Of a stretch of 64,000 nt of DNA, positions 44,872 to 54,458 are shown one piece after another (position 1 is the first letter of the stretch; every line of letters starts with the position of its first letter). This DNA comes from Verrucomicrobia bacterium SCGC AAA164-E04. GTDB lineage: Bacteria; Verrucomicrobiota; Verrucomicrobiia; Limisphaerales; AAA164-E04. The stretch lies in the NCBI GenBank assembly GCA_000383715.1, contig KB911840.1:1-64000 (forward strand), in the 5' to 3' direction. A program made the translations under genes and the position numbers. Under the pieces are notes generated by a model that made no database searches, was not told the DNA's origin, and saw nothing but the letters and a program-made list of their open reading frames with translations.

Positions 44872-45304
44872 GAGATTTATATGACATTTTCGGATGAATC
44901 AAATGATGGAATCAGTTATCTTCTGGTCTTCTGTTCGAACGGTGTCGAGATCTTGACAAAATGCACCGGGCACATGCTATGCACTGTCTTTCAAATATGC
45001 CCAAAAGCAACCCCGAATCTTGATCGGAAACAGTTTCCTACTGTTTCATAAAGGCGTCCCACGGCCAACGAGAAAAACGAAGCCTCAGGCGTCATGTCGA
45101 TAAAGTGGGGAATTGTCCCAATCTTGGGCATTTTAAATGGTTCGCATGAGAGCATCTTTCAGGTTGAAATCAAATGATAGATCGCAGTGGAGTTTCTTTT
45201 CCGATAGAAGTGAGCAGGAATCCTTTTTGAATTTTTAATCAAAAGCCCGAACCCTTTGCTTTATCGTAACCAATACCCCCAATGGACGGTCTTTATCAAA
45301 TAAA
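44872..45304. other. Intergenic stretch of 433 bases between divergent genes
   Basis: It must hold the promoters of uvrA (leftward) and the CotH-type gene (rightward). Visible are the GTTCGAAC palindrome at 44933-44940 and a TTGACA at 44953-44958 without a convincing -10. No gene was recognised in the short open frame at 44767-45051. Confidence 0.4.
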
Positions 45305-48256
45305 ATGACTAATAACAACAATTTACATCTCAGAATAGATGCCGTTTGGCCCGACATACTCCGCTGTGAGGACTTTCGAATCCATAGGCTTTATCTTCCA
45401 TTAGTCTTCGGCTTTATCCTCTTTGCATCTCAATCCTTGACGGCGGACAAGGTTGTGATCAACGAAATCATGTATCGGGCCCCTGATGATTTCAAGCAAT
45501 TGGAATACGTAGAGCTGTGGAACACCGGTAGCGAGTCTGTCAACATCGGGGGATGGCGCGTGAAGGGTATCGGGCTTGATATTGCCACCGGGTTCGTGCT
45601 TCGTCCTGATGCATTTTTTGTTGCTGCCAGAGACGCTTATCTTTTCGAACGCATTTACAGTCAGCGACCCGATGGAGTATTTACTAAATCCCTGAATAAT
45701 GGAGGCGAACGACTCTCATTAATCAATGCTCAAGGAGAGGTCCTGGAAACGGTCGAATATGACGACAAGGGCCCATGGCCGCAAAGCGCCGATGGCAAAT
45801 CTGCCTCGCTGGAAAGGATCTCTCCATCAGCGCCCTCAGTGGATGCGCACAATTGGGCTCCATCCAACCTCACTGCGACCTTCGATCAAACACCTTCGGG
45901 CACACCGGGTAAATTGAACTCGGTCTATCAAAAAAAATTGCCTCCAGTCATGAATCAAGTTGATGAAATACCTTTCATCTCAAAGGCTGGAACCGAGATT
46001 GATCTCTCCCTTGAAGTCCAGGGAGAGATCAATCTGGCGGAAGTGTGGGTCTCAGTGATCCAGCCAGAGCAGTCTTCCCGGGATTTTACCATTGAAATGA
46101 AGCGAACCCTGGAGGGCCAATATCACGCAACGATTCCCGGACAAGCAAGCGATAGCATCATACGGTATCGATACAAGGTCGCTGGAACGAACGGAACCAC
46201 CGGCTGGCTGCCTCATCCGAATGCATTGCGCCCCACTTTTTCAACCTATATACCAGGGGATCTACCTGACTCTGAGATACCGATCATGCATTTCATAAGC
46301 ACCACTGATTCCGTTGCTTCAAATTTTGAGGCTTATCGCACCCAAAGTGGGCGTCGATTTGGGCGAGGTAGATTTGGCTTCGGTCCGCCCCCGGATGAAT
46401 CCGAGGATGAAATCCTGCGGGGAGAGTTGCTGCGCCGCTTGGGCAATGAAGGATTAAAAAATGAATGGGTCCGCCTCACGCTCAACAAGGATCTAAGCGC
46501 TCAGCAACTGATTCAAATATCCAATGCTTTTCGAACTGCAAATGGTCTGCTGGATGGCTTGCGTGTTGAAATAACAGAGGCGACAGACCTTTCTTCCTTA
46601 CGGGAACGATTGGATGCACAGCTGCAGCAAATGGTGACGGCCTTGACGACTGCTTGTCGTGCATATTTCACAGCGGAGCAAATCAACATTTTATCGGACG
46701 CTTTACTGAACCAAGGCATGGAAGAGAGGCGCCGTCGAGGCTTCGATCCCAAGCGGCTCGTCCATGCAATCTTCAATATCGAGACGGTCTGGTTTGATCG
46801 TGGGGTGCTTCAGGAGATCACAGAAACACAAATCGGGGGGTTGCACCGAATTCTGTCCAACGCTTTCAGGCAGCGAGAGCAAATTTCGGACAGGTTGGAG
46901 AAACAAGAGGCAGAGCCTGATCTTCCAGCTATTCTGGCTGAAGTCAGGAATGCCAGTATGAGTCTCAATGAAAAGGTAATTGGCATCATGGGTGATGTTG
47001 TGTCACAAGGACGTCAGGGGCGCATTGAACGGGAAGAGCCGCGTGGTGGAGGCGACCGGTTCAGGGGAGGGCGTGGTTTCGGCCGTGGTAATGTTTCTAT
47101 CCCAGTGCCTCCACAGGGTCCGTCTGCGTTGGTCTATCGTGCCCCCGGTGCAAAGACGATTCAGTTCTTTGATCACATCAATATTCTGCCTCGAAAAAGT
47201 GGATATAAAGTGCGGCTGAACAAAGATCGTCCACTCAATGGCATGACGACTTTGAATGTGCTCTTTGAGCCAGGCGACGCTTCCACTATCAATGAAATAC
47301 TGGCATATCCAAGTTACGAACTCTTTGGAAACCCCACCGTATACTCCGGGGCCGCACGCGTCCTGATGAACGGAAAGGCTGTCGGGTATCACCTTTGGTT
47401 TGAACAACCCAATGGTCGTTTCTTCAAGAGGAATGGATTGAATGCCGATGGAAACGTTTACAAGGTGATTTGGCAGAGATCCAACCGTCCAAGTTCCTTC
47501 ACCCCCGAATCCAAACAGACCGAGCGAGATGACATTGAGGCTCGCTGGGAAAAGGTCACCCATCCACATGAAGGTTACGGCGATCTGGTGAACTTGATCG
47601 AGACACTTGAGCAAGCAAAAGGTGATGACGTTGCCATGTGGAAAGCCATTGAAACGCACTTTGATGTGGAACAGGTGATCACTTATTACGCGACCAATCT
47701 GTTGCTTTCGCACTGGGATGGTTATTTCAATAATTACTTTCTCCATCATGATACCGATAAGGGTGGGAAATGGAGCATGCTCCCGTGGGATCAGGATTCG
47801 ACCTGGAGCCTACGGGGTGGATCTCCAGATTCGCTCTCAAAAATGCCCCTCAATTATGGTGGTGAAGGAGCTCGCCCTCCCGGTGCGCCCGAAGAAAGTG
47901 GAGAGCGTAGCCGGTTTGGTGGTCGGGGTTTTGGGGGTTTTGGTGGATTCGGGAGAGGTTTTGGCTGGTGGCGTGATGGAGATGTGATTTCAAAATCATT
48001 GATTGGCAATCCAACGTTCTATGGAAAATACAAGGCGCGCATCAAAAGTTTGCTTGAAAATAAGTTTACGGCCGAAGTGTTCGAGCCTGTTTTTGATGAT
48101 TTGAGGAAGAAGTTGACACCTGAGGTAAAACTAAGGGCCACGTTAAATGAAATGGATCCCGATGAGGAGACGCAGAGATTTCATGAGCTTTTTGACACAC
48201 TGAGCGAACACCTCAACTTGCGTCGGAAATTCTTGATCAATGAAATCAACCAATAG
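45305..48256 (+). CDS. Secreted LTD/CotH-kinase-like protein
   Basis: The 983-residue protein has an N-terminal signal (LYLPLVFGFILFASQSLTA) after about 28 extra residues, then a lamin-tail domain (VVINEIMYRAPDD, YVELWNTGSESVNIGGW), a mid helical part, and a CotH-like domain from about residue 600 (GYHLWFEQPNGRFFKR, TYYATNLLLSHWDGYFNNY, MLPWDQDSTWSL). CotH proteins are kinase-like and phosphorylate secreted proteins in spore formers; here a role in the periplasm or outside is inferred. Gly-Phe-Arg-rich stretches (RGFGGFGGFGRGFGWW) lie within the CotH part. Confidence 0.82.
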   Translation: MTNNNNLHLRIDAVWPDILRCEDFRIHRLYLPLVFGFILFASQSLTADKVVINEIMYRAPDDFKQLEYVELWNTGSESVNIGGWRVKGIGLDIATGFVLRPDAFFVAARDAYLFERIYSQRPDGVFTKSLNNGGERLSLINAQGEVLETVEYDDKGPWPQSADGKSASLERISPSAPSVDAHNWAPSNLTATFDQTPSGTPGKLNSVYQKKLPPVMNQVDEIPFISKAGTEIDLSLEVQGEINLAEVWVSVIQPEQSSRDFTIEMKRTLEGQYHATIPGQASDSIIRYRYKVAGTNGTTGWLPHPNALRPTFSTYIPGDLPDSEIPIMHFISTTDSVASNFEAYRTQSGRRFGRGRFGFGPPPDESEDEILRGELLRRLGNEGLKNEWVRLTLNKDLSAQQLIQISNAFRTANGLLDGLRVEITEATDLSSLRERLDAQLQQMVTALTTACRAYFTAEQINILSDALLNQGMEERRRRGFDPKRLVHAIFNIETVWFDRGVLQEITETQIGGLHRILSNAFRQREQISDRLEKQEAEPDLPAILAEVRNASMSLNEKVIGIMGDVVSQGRQGRIEREEPRGGGDRFRGGRGFGRGNVSIPVPPQGPSALVYRAPGAKTIQFFDHINILPRKSGYKVRLNKDRPLNGMTTLNVLFEPGDASTINEILAYPSYELFGNPTVYSGAARVLMNGKAVGYHLWFEQPNGRFFKRNGLNADGNVYKVIWQRSNRPSSFTPESKQTERDDIEARWEKVTHPHEGYGDLVNLIETLEQAKGDDVAMWKAIETHFDVEQVITYYATNLLLSHWDGYFNNYFLHHDTDKGGKWSMLPWDQDSTWSLRGGSPDSLSKMPLNYGGEGARPPGAPEESGERSRFGGRGFGGFGGFGRGFGWWRDGDVISKSLIGNPTFYGKYKARIKSLLENKFTAEVFEPVFDDLRKKLTPEVKLRATLNEMDPDEETQRFHELFDTLSEHLNLRRKFLINEINQ

Positions 48257-48427
48257 TGTATAAAAAGAGATGCGCCTTGTGGAACTACGATTTTATTTGA
48301 AATTACTTGTTTCTACAGAGATAAGAAAATGTCATAGCGATGTCGTTGCCAAGTGTGACAATACCTTAAAACCTTTTGCTGTCATCCCTGTGGAAGAATG
48401 ACCCTGAAAGAGGTCTCCAAATCGGTA

Positions 48428-49156
48428 TCAATCATCCTTCACCAAATCGTAGACGACCACATCAATGGACCTTGAGAAAAGAACAGAGGGGTGCATGTCT
48501 CCGATGGGCATGCCGTTCAGAAAGGTGTTTTTTCTGATTTCAATGGACGCGCATTGAAGCGGCCAGCGTTTGTGATGGATGTCTCCCCTGAACAGCCTGC
48601 CCTGCGAGTTAACGGAATAAAGACAATATCGTTCAGTGGACCAGCTTTCAAACGAGTTACCTGTTGCATCGATGAATTTCTCAGGGATGTAAGTTCCATC
48701 AAATTCGACTTCGTTTCTCACGGAGTGGTAGTTTACCTGGTGCGCATGCTCAGTCGTTTTGATACGAGCATTGTAATAGGGGAGATGAAAAAAGGTGCGT
48801 GCGGCCCAGACCGCTAGTGCATTGGGCACATCCAGACTGAAAAACCAAACCCCTTTTTTCCCTTTTCTGGTGACATATGTCCTTAAATTGATTTCGGGAA
48901 AGTCGCACAGAAACCTGGGTGCAGGACAACCTCGTAAAGTGACCCCTTTCATTGAAAAAGGGACAATACCGATCCACGCCTGTCCATCATACAGGTCCAG
49001 TTCAAGGCCGCTCGGTAATTGTTTTTGCAGCCAATCCTTGTCGATGCTCCAATGAATGAAAACCAGATTTTGCCACTGCTGACACCACCTCCAATTCTTC
49101 TCCGGCAACGGCCATGGACGATGTTCAGTGCATTTCAATGAGGGATGTTGCTTCAT
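48428..49156 (-). CDS. DUF2071 (YqjF-like) protein
   Basis: The 242-residue protein matches the DUF2071 pattern: an early WQNLVFIHW strand, LPSGLELDLYDGQAWIGIVPF, EINLRTYV, GVWFFSLDV and the late YCLYS and IHHKRWPLQ. The family is widespread and of unknown biochemistry. It stands apart from its neighbours. Confidence 0.82.
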   Translation of the reverse strand: MKQHPSLKCTEHRPWPLPEKNWRWCQQWQNLVFIHWSIDKDWLQKQLPSGLELDLYDGQAWIGIVPFSMKGVTLRGCPAPRFLCDFPEINLRTYVTRKGKKGVWFFSLDVPNALAVWAARTFFHLPYYNARIKTTEHAHQVNYHSVRNEVEFDGTYIPEKFIDATGNSFESWSTERYCLYSVNSQGRLFRGDIHHKRWPLQCASIEIRKNTFLNGMPIGDMHPSVLFSRSIDVVVYDLVKDD

Positions 49157-49273
49157 ATTCCTTCGTTCATCATGAAGCGTATCTTGCTTTTTTCAGGCAG
49201 CGATGGTTGTCGCGTTGCGTTAACATGGTGAAACTTGCCAGCCTTCTGACTCAAGTCATCTGCTTTTTTATCA

Positions 49274-50722
49274 TTATTTTGAGGGAGCCAGCTTTATGGA
49301 AATTTTCTCCTGCCTCATTCTGCCCTGGAGTCGCTTTTGTATTTTTTCAAGATCAGTCGCATAGGCTGCATTTGCAGCCAGGTTGCTTAGTTGAAGTGGA
49401 TCCTTCTTCATATCATAAAGTTCATTGCTTCCATCCGAGTAACGCATGAGCGCGAATTGATCTTCACGCAATGCGATGCCCCGATGAAAAGAAAGTGCGC
49501 CTGTTTTTACAGATACAGAGGGGTTTCTCAGCACAGGAACGAAGCTATTGCCCTGCACTTCTGCTGGAACCTTCAGTCCAGCCAATTCAGCCAGACTGGG
49601 GTAAATATCAACCAGTTCTGTGATGGCGTTCGTCTTACCGGGTTGGATCCCCGGAACAGAAACGATCAACGGTACGCGCACGACTTCTTCATGGAGATTG
49701 GATTTTTGCCAGAAAGTGTGTTCACCCAAATGGTAACCATGGTCGCTCAAAAAAACGATGGCGGTGCTTTCGCGTAGCTTCAGCCTTTCCAGCTCGTCGA
49801 TGATCCGCCCTACCTGTGCGTCCATGTAGGTCACCGTGGCGTAGTAGGCTGCCCACATCCGTTTCTGGTTATCGGGATATTTCCCGATCGGGTTGTTTGA
49901 GTTCATGGTCGCAGGGCGACCCAGTTTGGGTATGTCCTCAATATCGTTTTCAATACCATCCGGCAGCTCCATGTCCTGCCAGCGATAGTTTTCGAAATAC
50001 TGTTTGGGTGCCACATTCGGGTAATGAGGGCGGATCAATCCCACGGCCAGGAAAAAAGATTCATCCTTATGTTCCTTCAACAATTTCATGGCCTTGCTGG
50101 CGGTTTGATGATCGGGCTGATCCGAACCATCTCCCTGATAGCTCACCGAAACAAACATGCGGTTAGGCATGGCCGTTGATTCGCGTCCTTCGAGTTCCCG
50201 AGTGAAAATATTCAGGTTCAGGCAGGCATAGTCTCCCGGCGTGTGTGCTTCTCTTCCAGGAGAATTGAAACGCTCGGTCCAGGAACTTTCGACGTCGAGT
50301 CCATTGGTTCCGGCAATGATGTCGCCTGGTACCCGCATATGATAGATCTTTCCAACACGTGCCGTGTAATATCCGTTGTTCTTGAAATGCTCACCTAGAT
50401 TCGTTCCTCGTGTGTCCAGATATCGACTGAACATGAATGATTTTCGTGAAGGAGCGCATGCCATTCCCTGACAGTAAGCACGGTTAAACACCATGCCTCC
50501 GCGGGCCAGCCTATCGATGTTGGGTGTGCGGCAAACCTTGTTGCCGTAACATCCCAGCGCGCTTGCCTTCAGATCATCAGAGACGATGAACAGCACATTC
50601 CTGATCTTCCTGTTGAGTCCATCAGAAGGGACTTCTCCATGGATGTTCTGAGCTGTCGTCAGCGTGATGGCTGATGCTGCAATCATTGTCCAAAAAGATA
50701 TTTGTTGAATCAGGTTTTTCAT
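49274..50722 (-). CDS. Sulfatase, iduronate-2-sulfatase-like
   Basis: The protein of about 482 residues has a signal region (FWTMIAASAITLTTAQ) and an alkaline-phosphatase-fold sulfatase domain: VLFIVSDDLKASALGCYGN binds calcium, and CAPSRKSFM is the Cys-x-Pro-Ser-Arg site whose Cys becomes formylglycine. Later VFLSDHGYHLGEHTFWQKSN gives the DxGxxxGxH calcium site. It resembles iduronate-2-sulfatases. The nearest FGE-like gene (17482) lacks an FGE Cys and is unlikely to activate it, so a real FGE should be elsewhere. Confidence 0.9.
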   Translation of the reverse strand: MKNLIQQISFWTMIAASAITLTTAQNIHGEVPSDGLNRKIRNVLFIVSDDLKASALGCYGNKVCRTPNIDRLARGGMVFNRAYCQGMACAPSRKSFMFSRYLDTRGTNLGEHFKNNGYYTARVGKIYHMRVPGDIIAGTNGLDVESSWTERFNSPGREAHTPGDYACLNLNIFTRELEGRESTAMPNRMFVSVSYQGDGSDQPDHQTASKAMKLLKEHKDESFFLAVGLIRPHYPNVAPKQYFENYRWQDMELPDGIENDIEDIPKLGRPATMNSNNPIGKYPDNQKRMWAAYYATVTYMDAQVGRIIDELERLKLRESTAIVFLSDHGYHLGEHTFWQKSNLHEEVVRVPLIVSVPGIQPGKTNAITELVDIYPSLAELAGLKVPAEVQGNSFVPVLRNPSVSVKTGALSFHRGIALREDQFALMRYSDGSNELYDMKKDPLQLSNLAANAAYATDLEKIQKRLQGRMRQEKISIKLAPSK

Positions 50723-50780
50723 AGGGCTCCCCCATTGCTTGTCATCTTCAATGTACATTGGACCCGCCGCGTGAATGCAG

Positions 50781-51263
50781 TCAGTGATCTACCGCGGGCG
50801 CATGATTAGATTTTTCTGATACTTTCGAAGTTTGGTTAATGAGGAATCGTAGCAGGGCATGATTAGCAAATGACAGCACAAAAAAAGCCCAGAACGGTGG
50901 CATGGTTAGTAAACCAAATACATAGGCCAGCATGCTTTGAATCACCACGGCAAATCCGTTTCGATTCGGGATGTCTCGCATCGCATCCACCAGCCCAACG
51001 CAAAGACCGAACAGCGCCACGGCGACAATCGTGCTGACAATCGCGGTTGAAAACAGCACCCAGCGAGGCTTTTCGTATGTCCAGCGACTGCCGCGAAGCA
51101 CGGCAATACCTATTGGAATGCCGAGCGGTACCGCAAACCATACATGCGCGCCGACCACTTTTTGGCTGAAGGAGGCTCCCATCAGTCCCCAGATAAGCCC
51201 CGACAAGCCAGCCAACAACGTAGGATTATTCTTCATGAGTCGTGCGAAAGACATATCCGACAC
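50781..51263 (-). CDS. Small membrane protein, function unknown
   Basis: The 160-residue protein has about four hydrophobic segments (LLAGLSGLIWGLMGA, WFAVPLGIPIGIAVL, VLFSTAIVSTIVAVALFGL, SMLAYVFGLLTMPPFWAFFV). I do not recognise the family. It is upstream of the sulfatase on the same strand. Confidence 0.65.
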   Translation of the reverse strand: MSDMSFARLMKNNPTLLAGLSGLIWGLMGASFSQKVVGAHVWFAVPLGIPIGIAVLRGSRWTYEKPRWVLFSTAIVSTIVAVALFGLCVGLVDAMRDIPNRNGFAVVIQSMLAYVFGLLTMPPFWAFFVLSFANHALLRFLINQTSKVSEKSNHAPAVDH

Positions 51264-51454
51264 TAACCCATGCCCCGGGTTGGAATCAATGACTTGGAAA
51301 CTTTGGTATCATGAAGGAATGATCCCTCCGAGATTTGAACGGGTCTTCAGGCTTGGTGGATCTGTAATTCATAGAACATTGCCCCTGAATGTCCATTGGA
51401 TGTTCACTTGTCATGATCATTATTGCTTGTGCTTCAAGAGATCTTCGCTTCCTC

Positions 51455-52423
51455 TTAATTTTTCTGCTCCTCGATCCGCAGGACGATCTCAGCGACCAGT
51501 CGGGCTGCCTCAGGAGAGAGGGGCTCACGATGTTTTCGGGCGTTCTCGATGTGTTTCCGCGCACTTGTATGATCATTCGAAACCGCAGTCCGCAATGCGT
51601 GCAGAACCTCACACAGCTGGAGGTAGTGCACATAGTCACGATAACGCCCCGTTCCAGCCTCGGGACCATAATCCAGACTGCCTTTGGGATTGTGAGTGTG
51701 ATTGATGGATACTTTCTGATGGAGTAAGTTGATGCGTTTCTGGGCTTGCTCATCGTTTCCGCTGCGAATCAGAGCCAGTGCGTATGTTAATTGCACGTCC
51801 CAACCCAGAGGCTCCGTTGGCTGGCCGAGTCGCGACAGCAAGTCATAGAAGTTGATGCCTTTCTGCGGCTTGATCAGTTGTGCCATGAAGTTGGCTTGCC
51901 TGGGTGTCGGCTTGCCTTCGCTCAGCAGCGGCCAGAGGGCTCGGGCCAGAAATGATTTCTCCTGACGATAACGTTCCGTGAAGCGACTGCCTGTCGTGTC
52001 CTTCAAAACGGTTTTGATCTCCCCACAAACAATCGATACCTCCCCGGAGTGCTCCGGCAGATTCAGCCATTGATTCAAGAGTGCAGCGATTAATGCATGA
52101 GCTGATGCGATCGACTCTCTGTAGTCTTTCCCATAATCTCTGGTTTTGCGAAAGGTAGCGCGTGCTTCATGATACTCCAGGCGGAGCTGCTCGAGGGATG
52201 CTTCGGCGCGCATTCCTTCTGATAATACCATGAAGAACATCAAGGCTGCCAGGGCGTGCCTGACCACACCGAATCGTTTTGATCTGCTCAACAGGAGTGG
52301 CGGTATGTTAACGCTGGAAACTGTTATGTGGGTATTATTCATATTTGTTTTTGGTTTCTTTTCCATGCGCAGCGTCAAATTTGAATCGTTGTTTACTTGT
52401 GGTGGTCTTGCAACGCTCATCAC
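51455..52423 (-). CDS. Hypothetical helical protein with signal anchor
   Basis: The 322-residue frame has a hydrophobic segment at about residues 54-68 (VRHALAALMFFMVLSEGM), then helix-rich sequence with TPR-like spacing (LTYALALIRSGNDEQAQKRI, YVHYLQLCEVLHALR). No family was recognised. Met20 or Met28 could be the true start. Confidence 0.6.
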   Translation of the reverse strand: MMSVARPPQVNNDSNLTLRMEKKPKTNMNNTHITVSSVNIPPLLLSRSKRFGVVRHALAALMFFMVLSEGMRAEASLEQLRLEYHEARATFRKTRDYGKDYRESIASAHALIAALLNQWLNLPEHSGEVSIVCGEIKTVLKDTTGSRFTERYRQEKSFLARALWPLLSEGKPTPRQANFMAQLIKPQKGINFYDLLSRLGQPTEPLGWDVQLTYALALIRSGNDEQAQKRINLLHQKVSINHTHNPKGSLDYGPEAGTGRYRDYVHYLQLCEVLHALRTAVSNDHTSARKHIENARKHREPLSPEAARLVAEIVLRIEEQKN

Positions 52424-52471
52424 GCTGAACTGCTGACCAATATTCGGATGTCATCCTTAAAGCAGGCTTTG

Positions 52472-52735
52472 CTATCGCTTGTGAAGCATCAGCTGCCTGA
52501 AGATCGAACCAGCTCCGACAAGGGCCAATATTAAATAGGCACTTGTCCATGGTATTGACTGTCCTTCACCCCACGCGTGCAATGCTCCCGGCAAGGCAGC
52601 CATTATCGTCAAAGCACCTGCGAGGGCACAGCCGATGGACCTGTCCTTGTTGAACAGTCCTCGAATGCTGCTCACGATGGTGATGCATACCGCTGTTAAT
52701 AGGATGATTCCTGTGATTGTCATGATATTCTCCAT
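52472..52735 (-). CDS. Small three-segment membrane protein
   Basis: From the ATG at 52735 the frame gives 87 residues: MENIMTITGIILLTAVC, then ALAGALTIMAALPG and SAYLILALVGAGSIF, three hydrophobic helices. The open frame continues upstream to 52873, but that part looks non-coding. No family was recognised. Confidence 0.55.
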   Translation of the reverse strand: MENIMTITGIILLTAVCITIVSSIRGLFNKDRSIGCALAGALTIMAALPGALHAWGEGQSIPWTSAYLILALVGAGSIFRQLMLHKR

Positions 52736-52996
52736 CTTTCGTATATGCCCGTCCTCGGGTGTTGTAATCCTAAATGCAAATTGAATGCCAAAGTGCTTCA
52801 AATTCGTTAACATACACGACTGGAGATAGAAGTGAAAAATGGAGGGCGAATTCAATTTCTTGAAAATAAACAATTAATGTATTCATGCATACAAAATATG
52901 CTCAATCATCCTATTCTGGGTTGGGTGCTTTACGTCCGTATCCTGCCTTTCGGGAGCGTGCGTTTTATGGATGATTGTATTTGTCTGCCTACCCCG

Positions 52997-53380
52997 TCAT
53001 TCGATTACCTGCAGCATTTTGCGCATCAATTGACGCGGTTTGGTGGATAAAGCTCGGTAGACAAGGACAGGTGGGAAGATCAGCCAGCAGCACACCACAC
53101 TGACAAAAAACAGCCAAATCCTGATGATTCCATAGACCTCAATTTCGTAGTCAATTTGTGTACCCTGTTCGCTTGGTTGAATCATGATGCGACCTCGCTT
53201 TGGGAATTGACCTTTCTTTGGAAAGGATGGCGCACTCGAGGAAAAAAAAGCTCCATGTCGAAAACGGATCTCATTTGATGAAGATTCAAGGATTTCAAAA
53301 TGTTCAGCAGCCATGACGGTCTTCAGGCGGTCAAGAACTTCGGCCGGGGACAAATGGGATTTTGTGGAGTCGGTGATCAT
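52997..53380 (-). CDS. Hypothetical protein with C-terminal membrane segment
   Basis: The 127-residue protein has a mixed alpha-beta soluble half (LSPAEVLDRLKTVMAAEHFEI, GTQIDYEIEVYG) and one hydrophobic stretch at about residues 87-108 (IWLFFVSVVCCWLIFPPVLV). No family was recognised. Confidence 0.6.
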   Translation of the reverse strand: MITDSTKSHLSPAEVLDRLKTVMAAEHFEILESSSNEIRFRHGAFFSSSAPSFPKKGQFPKRGRIMIQPSEQGTQIDYEIEVYGIIRIWLFFVSVVCCWLIFPPVLVYRALSTKPRQLMRKMLQVIE

Positions 53381-53525
53381 CTGTCTTTATCAAAGAGCAA
53401 ACCTAGCCCGACGGTATCCATGAGAGCAAGACAATGAGCGCGGTGACTCCGAATAATCGTTCTAATCATTTCGCGTTCTTTCAGAGAGCTTTCCCATCAA
53501 TGGATGCATCCCTCGATGCCGGATG

Positions 53526-54458
53526 TTATTCGCGAGGTGCGTCCTCTGGGATTCCGTCTTCAGGTGATTGCAATGTTTCCTGCGGTGAACGTTTCATCAG
53601 AGTCATGATGTGCTGGCTCAACTTCAAGTAAGCCTTGCTGCTCAGGTGGCCGTTCTGATCAGTCCATGCCCATGCCTGAAAATTTTCTTCGTTGGACCCA
53701 AGGTCCAGATCGAGCAGATATGCGTTGGGATCCTCATCGGTAATCCTGATCTGCGCTTCGATGATCGGCATGAAATCAAGTTTGTCGTGTTGAAAGAGAT
53801 GTTTCCGCACGAAAATGGGCAGTGCATGTGCCCTGCAATCTCTGCGCAATGCCGCGAACAAAGCGCGCAGATTACCGTGGTAATTGAATGCCTGTGCACG
53901 GTCTGACTCGCCCTGGTCCCAATAGAGCCCGAGGATCTGAATGTTGCGGTAACGCTTTTCTAATGCGGCCATCGCATCATCGAACTGGTCCTTGAAGTGC
54001 CTGTAGTCCGGTCCCTGACCCGCCTTCCATTGAGTGTGCAAGTTGTGCCCTCCCGGGCCGTGTTTGATGAAAAACTTGTCAGCATCCGGATACTGTTTTT
54101 CCAGCAGCATCGCCATCGGTAGTTCGATGCCGTGACGGTTGGGATCATTGTATCCACCTTTCAGATTCTTGCCTGGTGTCAGCCGCTCAAAGTCCTTCCC
54201 CCATATGTAGCTTCCAGGGTATGCCTCCATGGTGGTCGGGATGCCGACCTCTTTCGCCGTTGATCCCGGAAGGGTCGGGTGCTTCTCCGCCATACCGGAT
54301 TGCTCGTTGGTTTCTGGTGAGAAAGCTGCCACACCGCCGGCGTTGGATTGACCTGCGATAAGAAATATGAGCGCCTGGCGGTCTTTTGGAGAATTTTGAA
54401 TTTCCTGAGTGAGCGAGGAAATGGATATAAGAGTCAAACAAAGTAAGACGATTCTCAT
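53526..54458 (-). CDS. SASA-domain carbohydrate acetylesterase
   Basis: The 310-residue protein has a short signal (MRIVLLCLTLISISSL) and a SASA (sialate O-acetylesterase/CE6-like) domain: FLIAGQSNAGGVAAF carries the nucleophile Ser, and GLYWDQGESDRAQ a second conserved block. It removes acetyl groups from glycans. Its start overlaps the previous gene's stop by four bases, placing it third in an operon with the helical protein and the CE1-like esterase. Confidence 0.85.
   Translation of the reverse strand: MRIVLLCLTLISISSLTQEIQNSPKDRQALIFLIAGQSNAGGVAAFSPETNEQSGMAEKHPTLPGSTAKEVGIPTTMEAYPGSYIWGKDFERLTPGKNLKGGYNDPNRHGIELPMAMLLEKQYPDADKFFIKHGPGGHNLHTQWKAGQGPDYRHFKDQFDDAMAALEKRYRNIQILGLYWDQGESDRAQAFNYHGNLRALFAALRRDCRAHALPIFVRKHLFQHDKLDFMPIIEAQIRITDEDPNAYLLDLDLGSNEENFQAWAWTDQNGHLSSKAYLKLSQHIMTLMKRSPQETLQSPEDGIPEDAPRE

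Noticed and set aside
44933-44940. GTTCGAAC palindrome upstream of uvrA as a LexA site
   Set aside because: Position and gene fit an SOS operator, but I cannot confirm the LexA motif for this group from one short palindrome.
17482-50722. FGE-like lipoprotein as the activator of the sulfatase
   Set aside because: The two genes are 31 kb apart and the FGE-like protein lacks one catalytic Cys.
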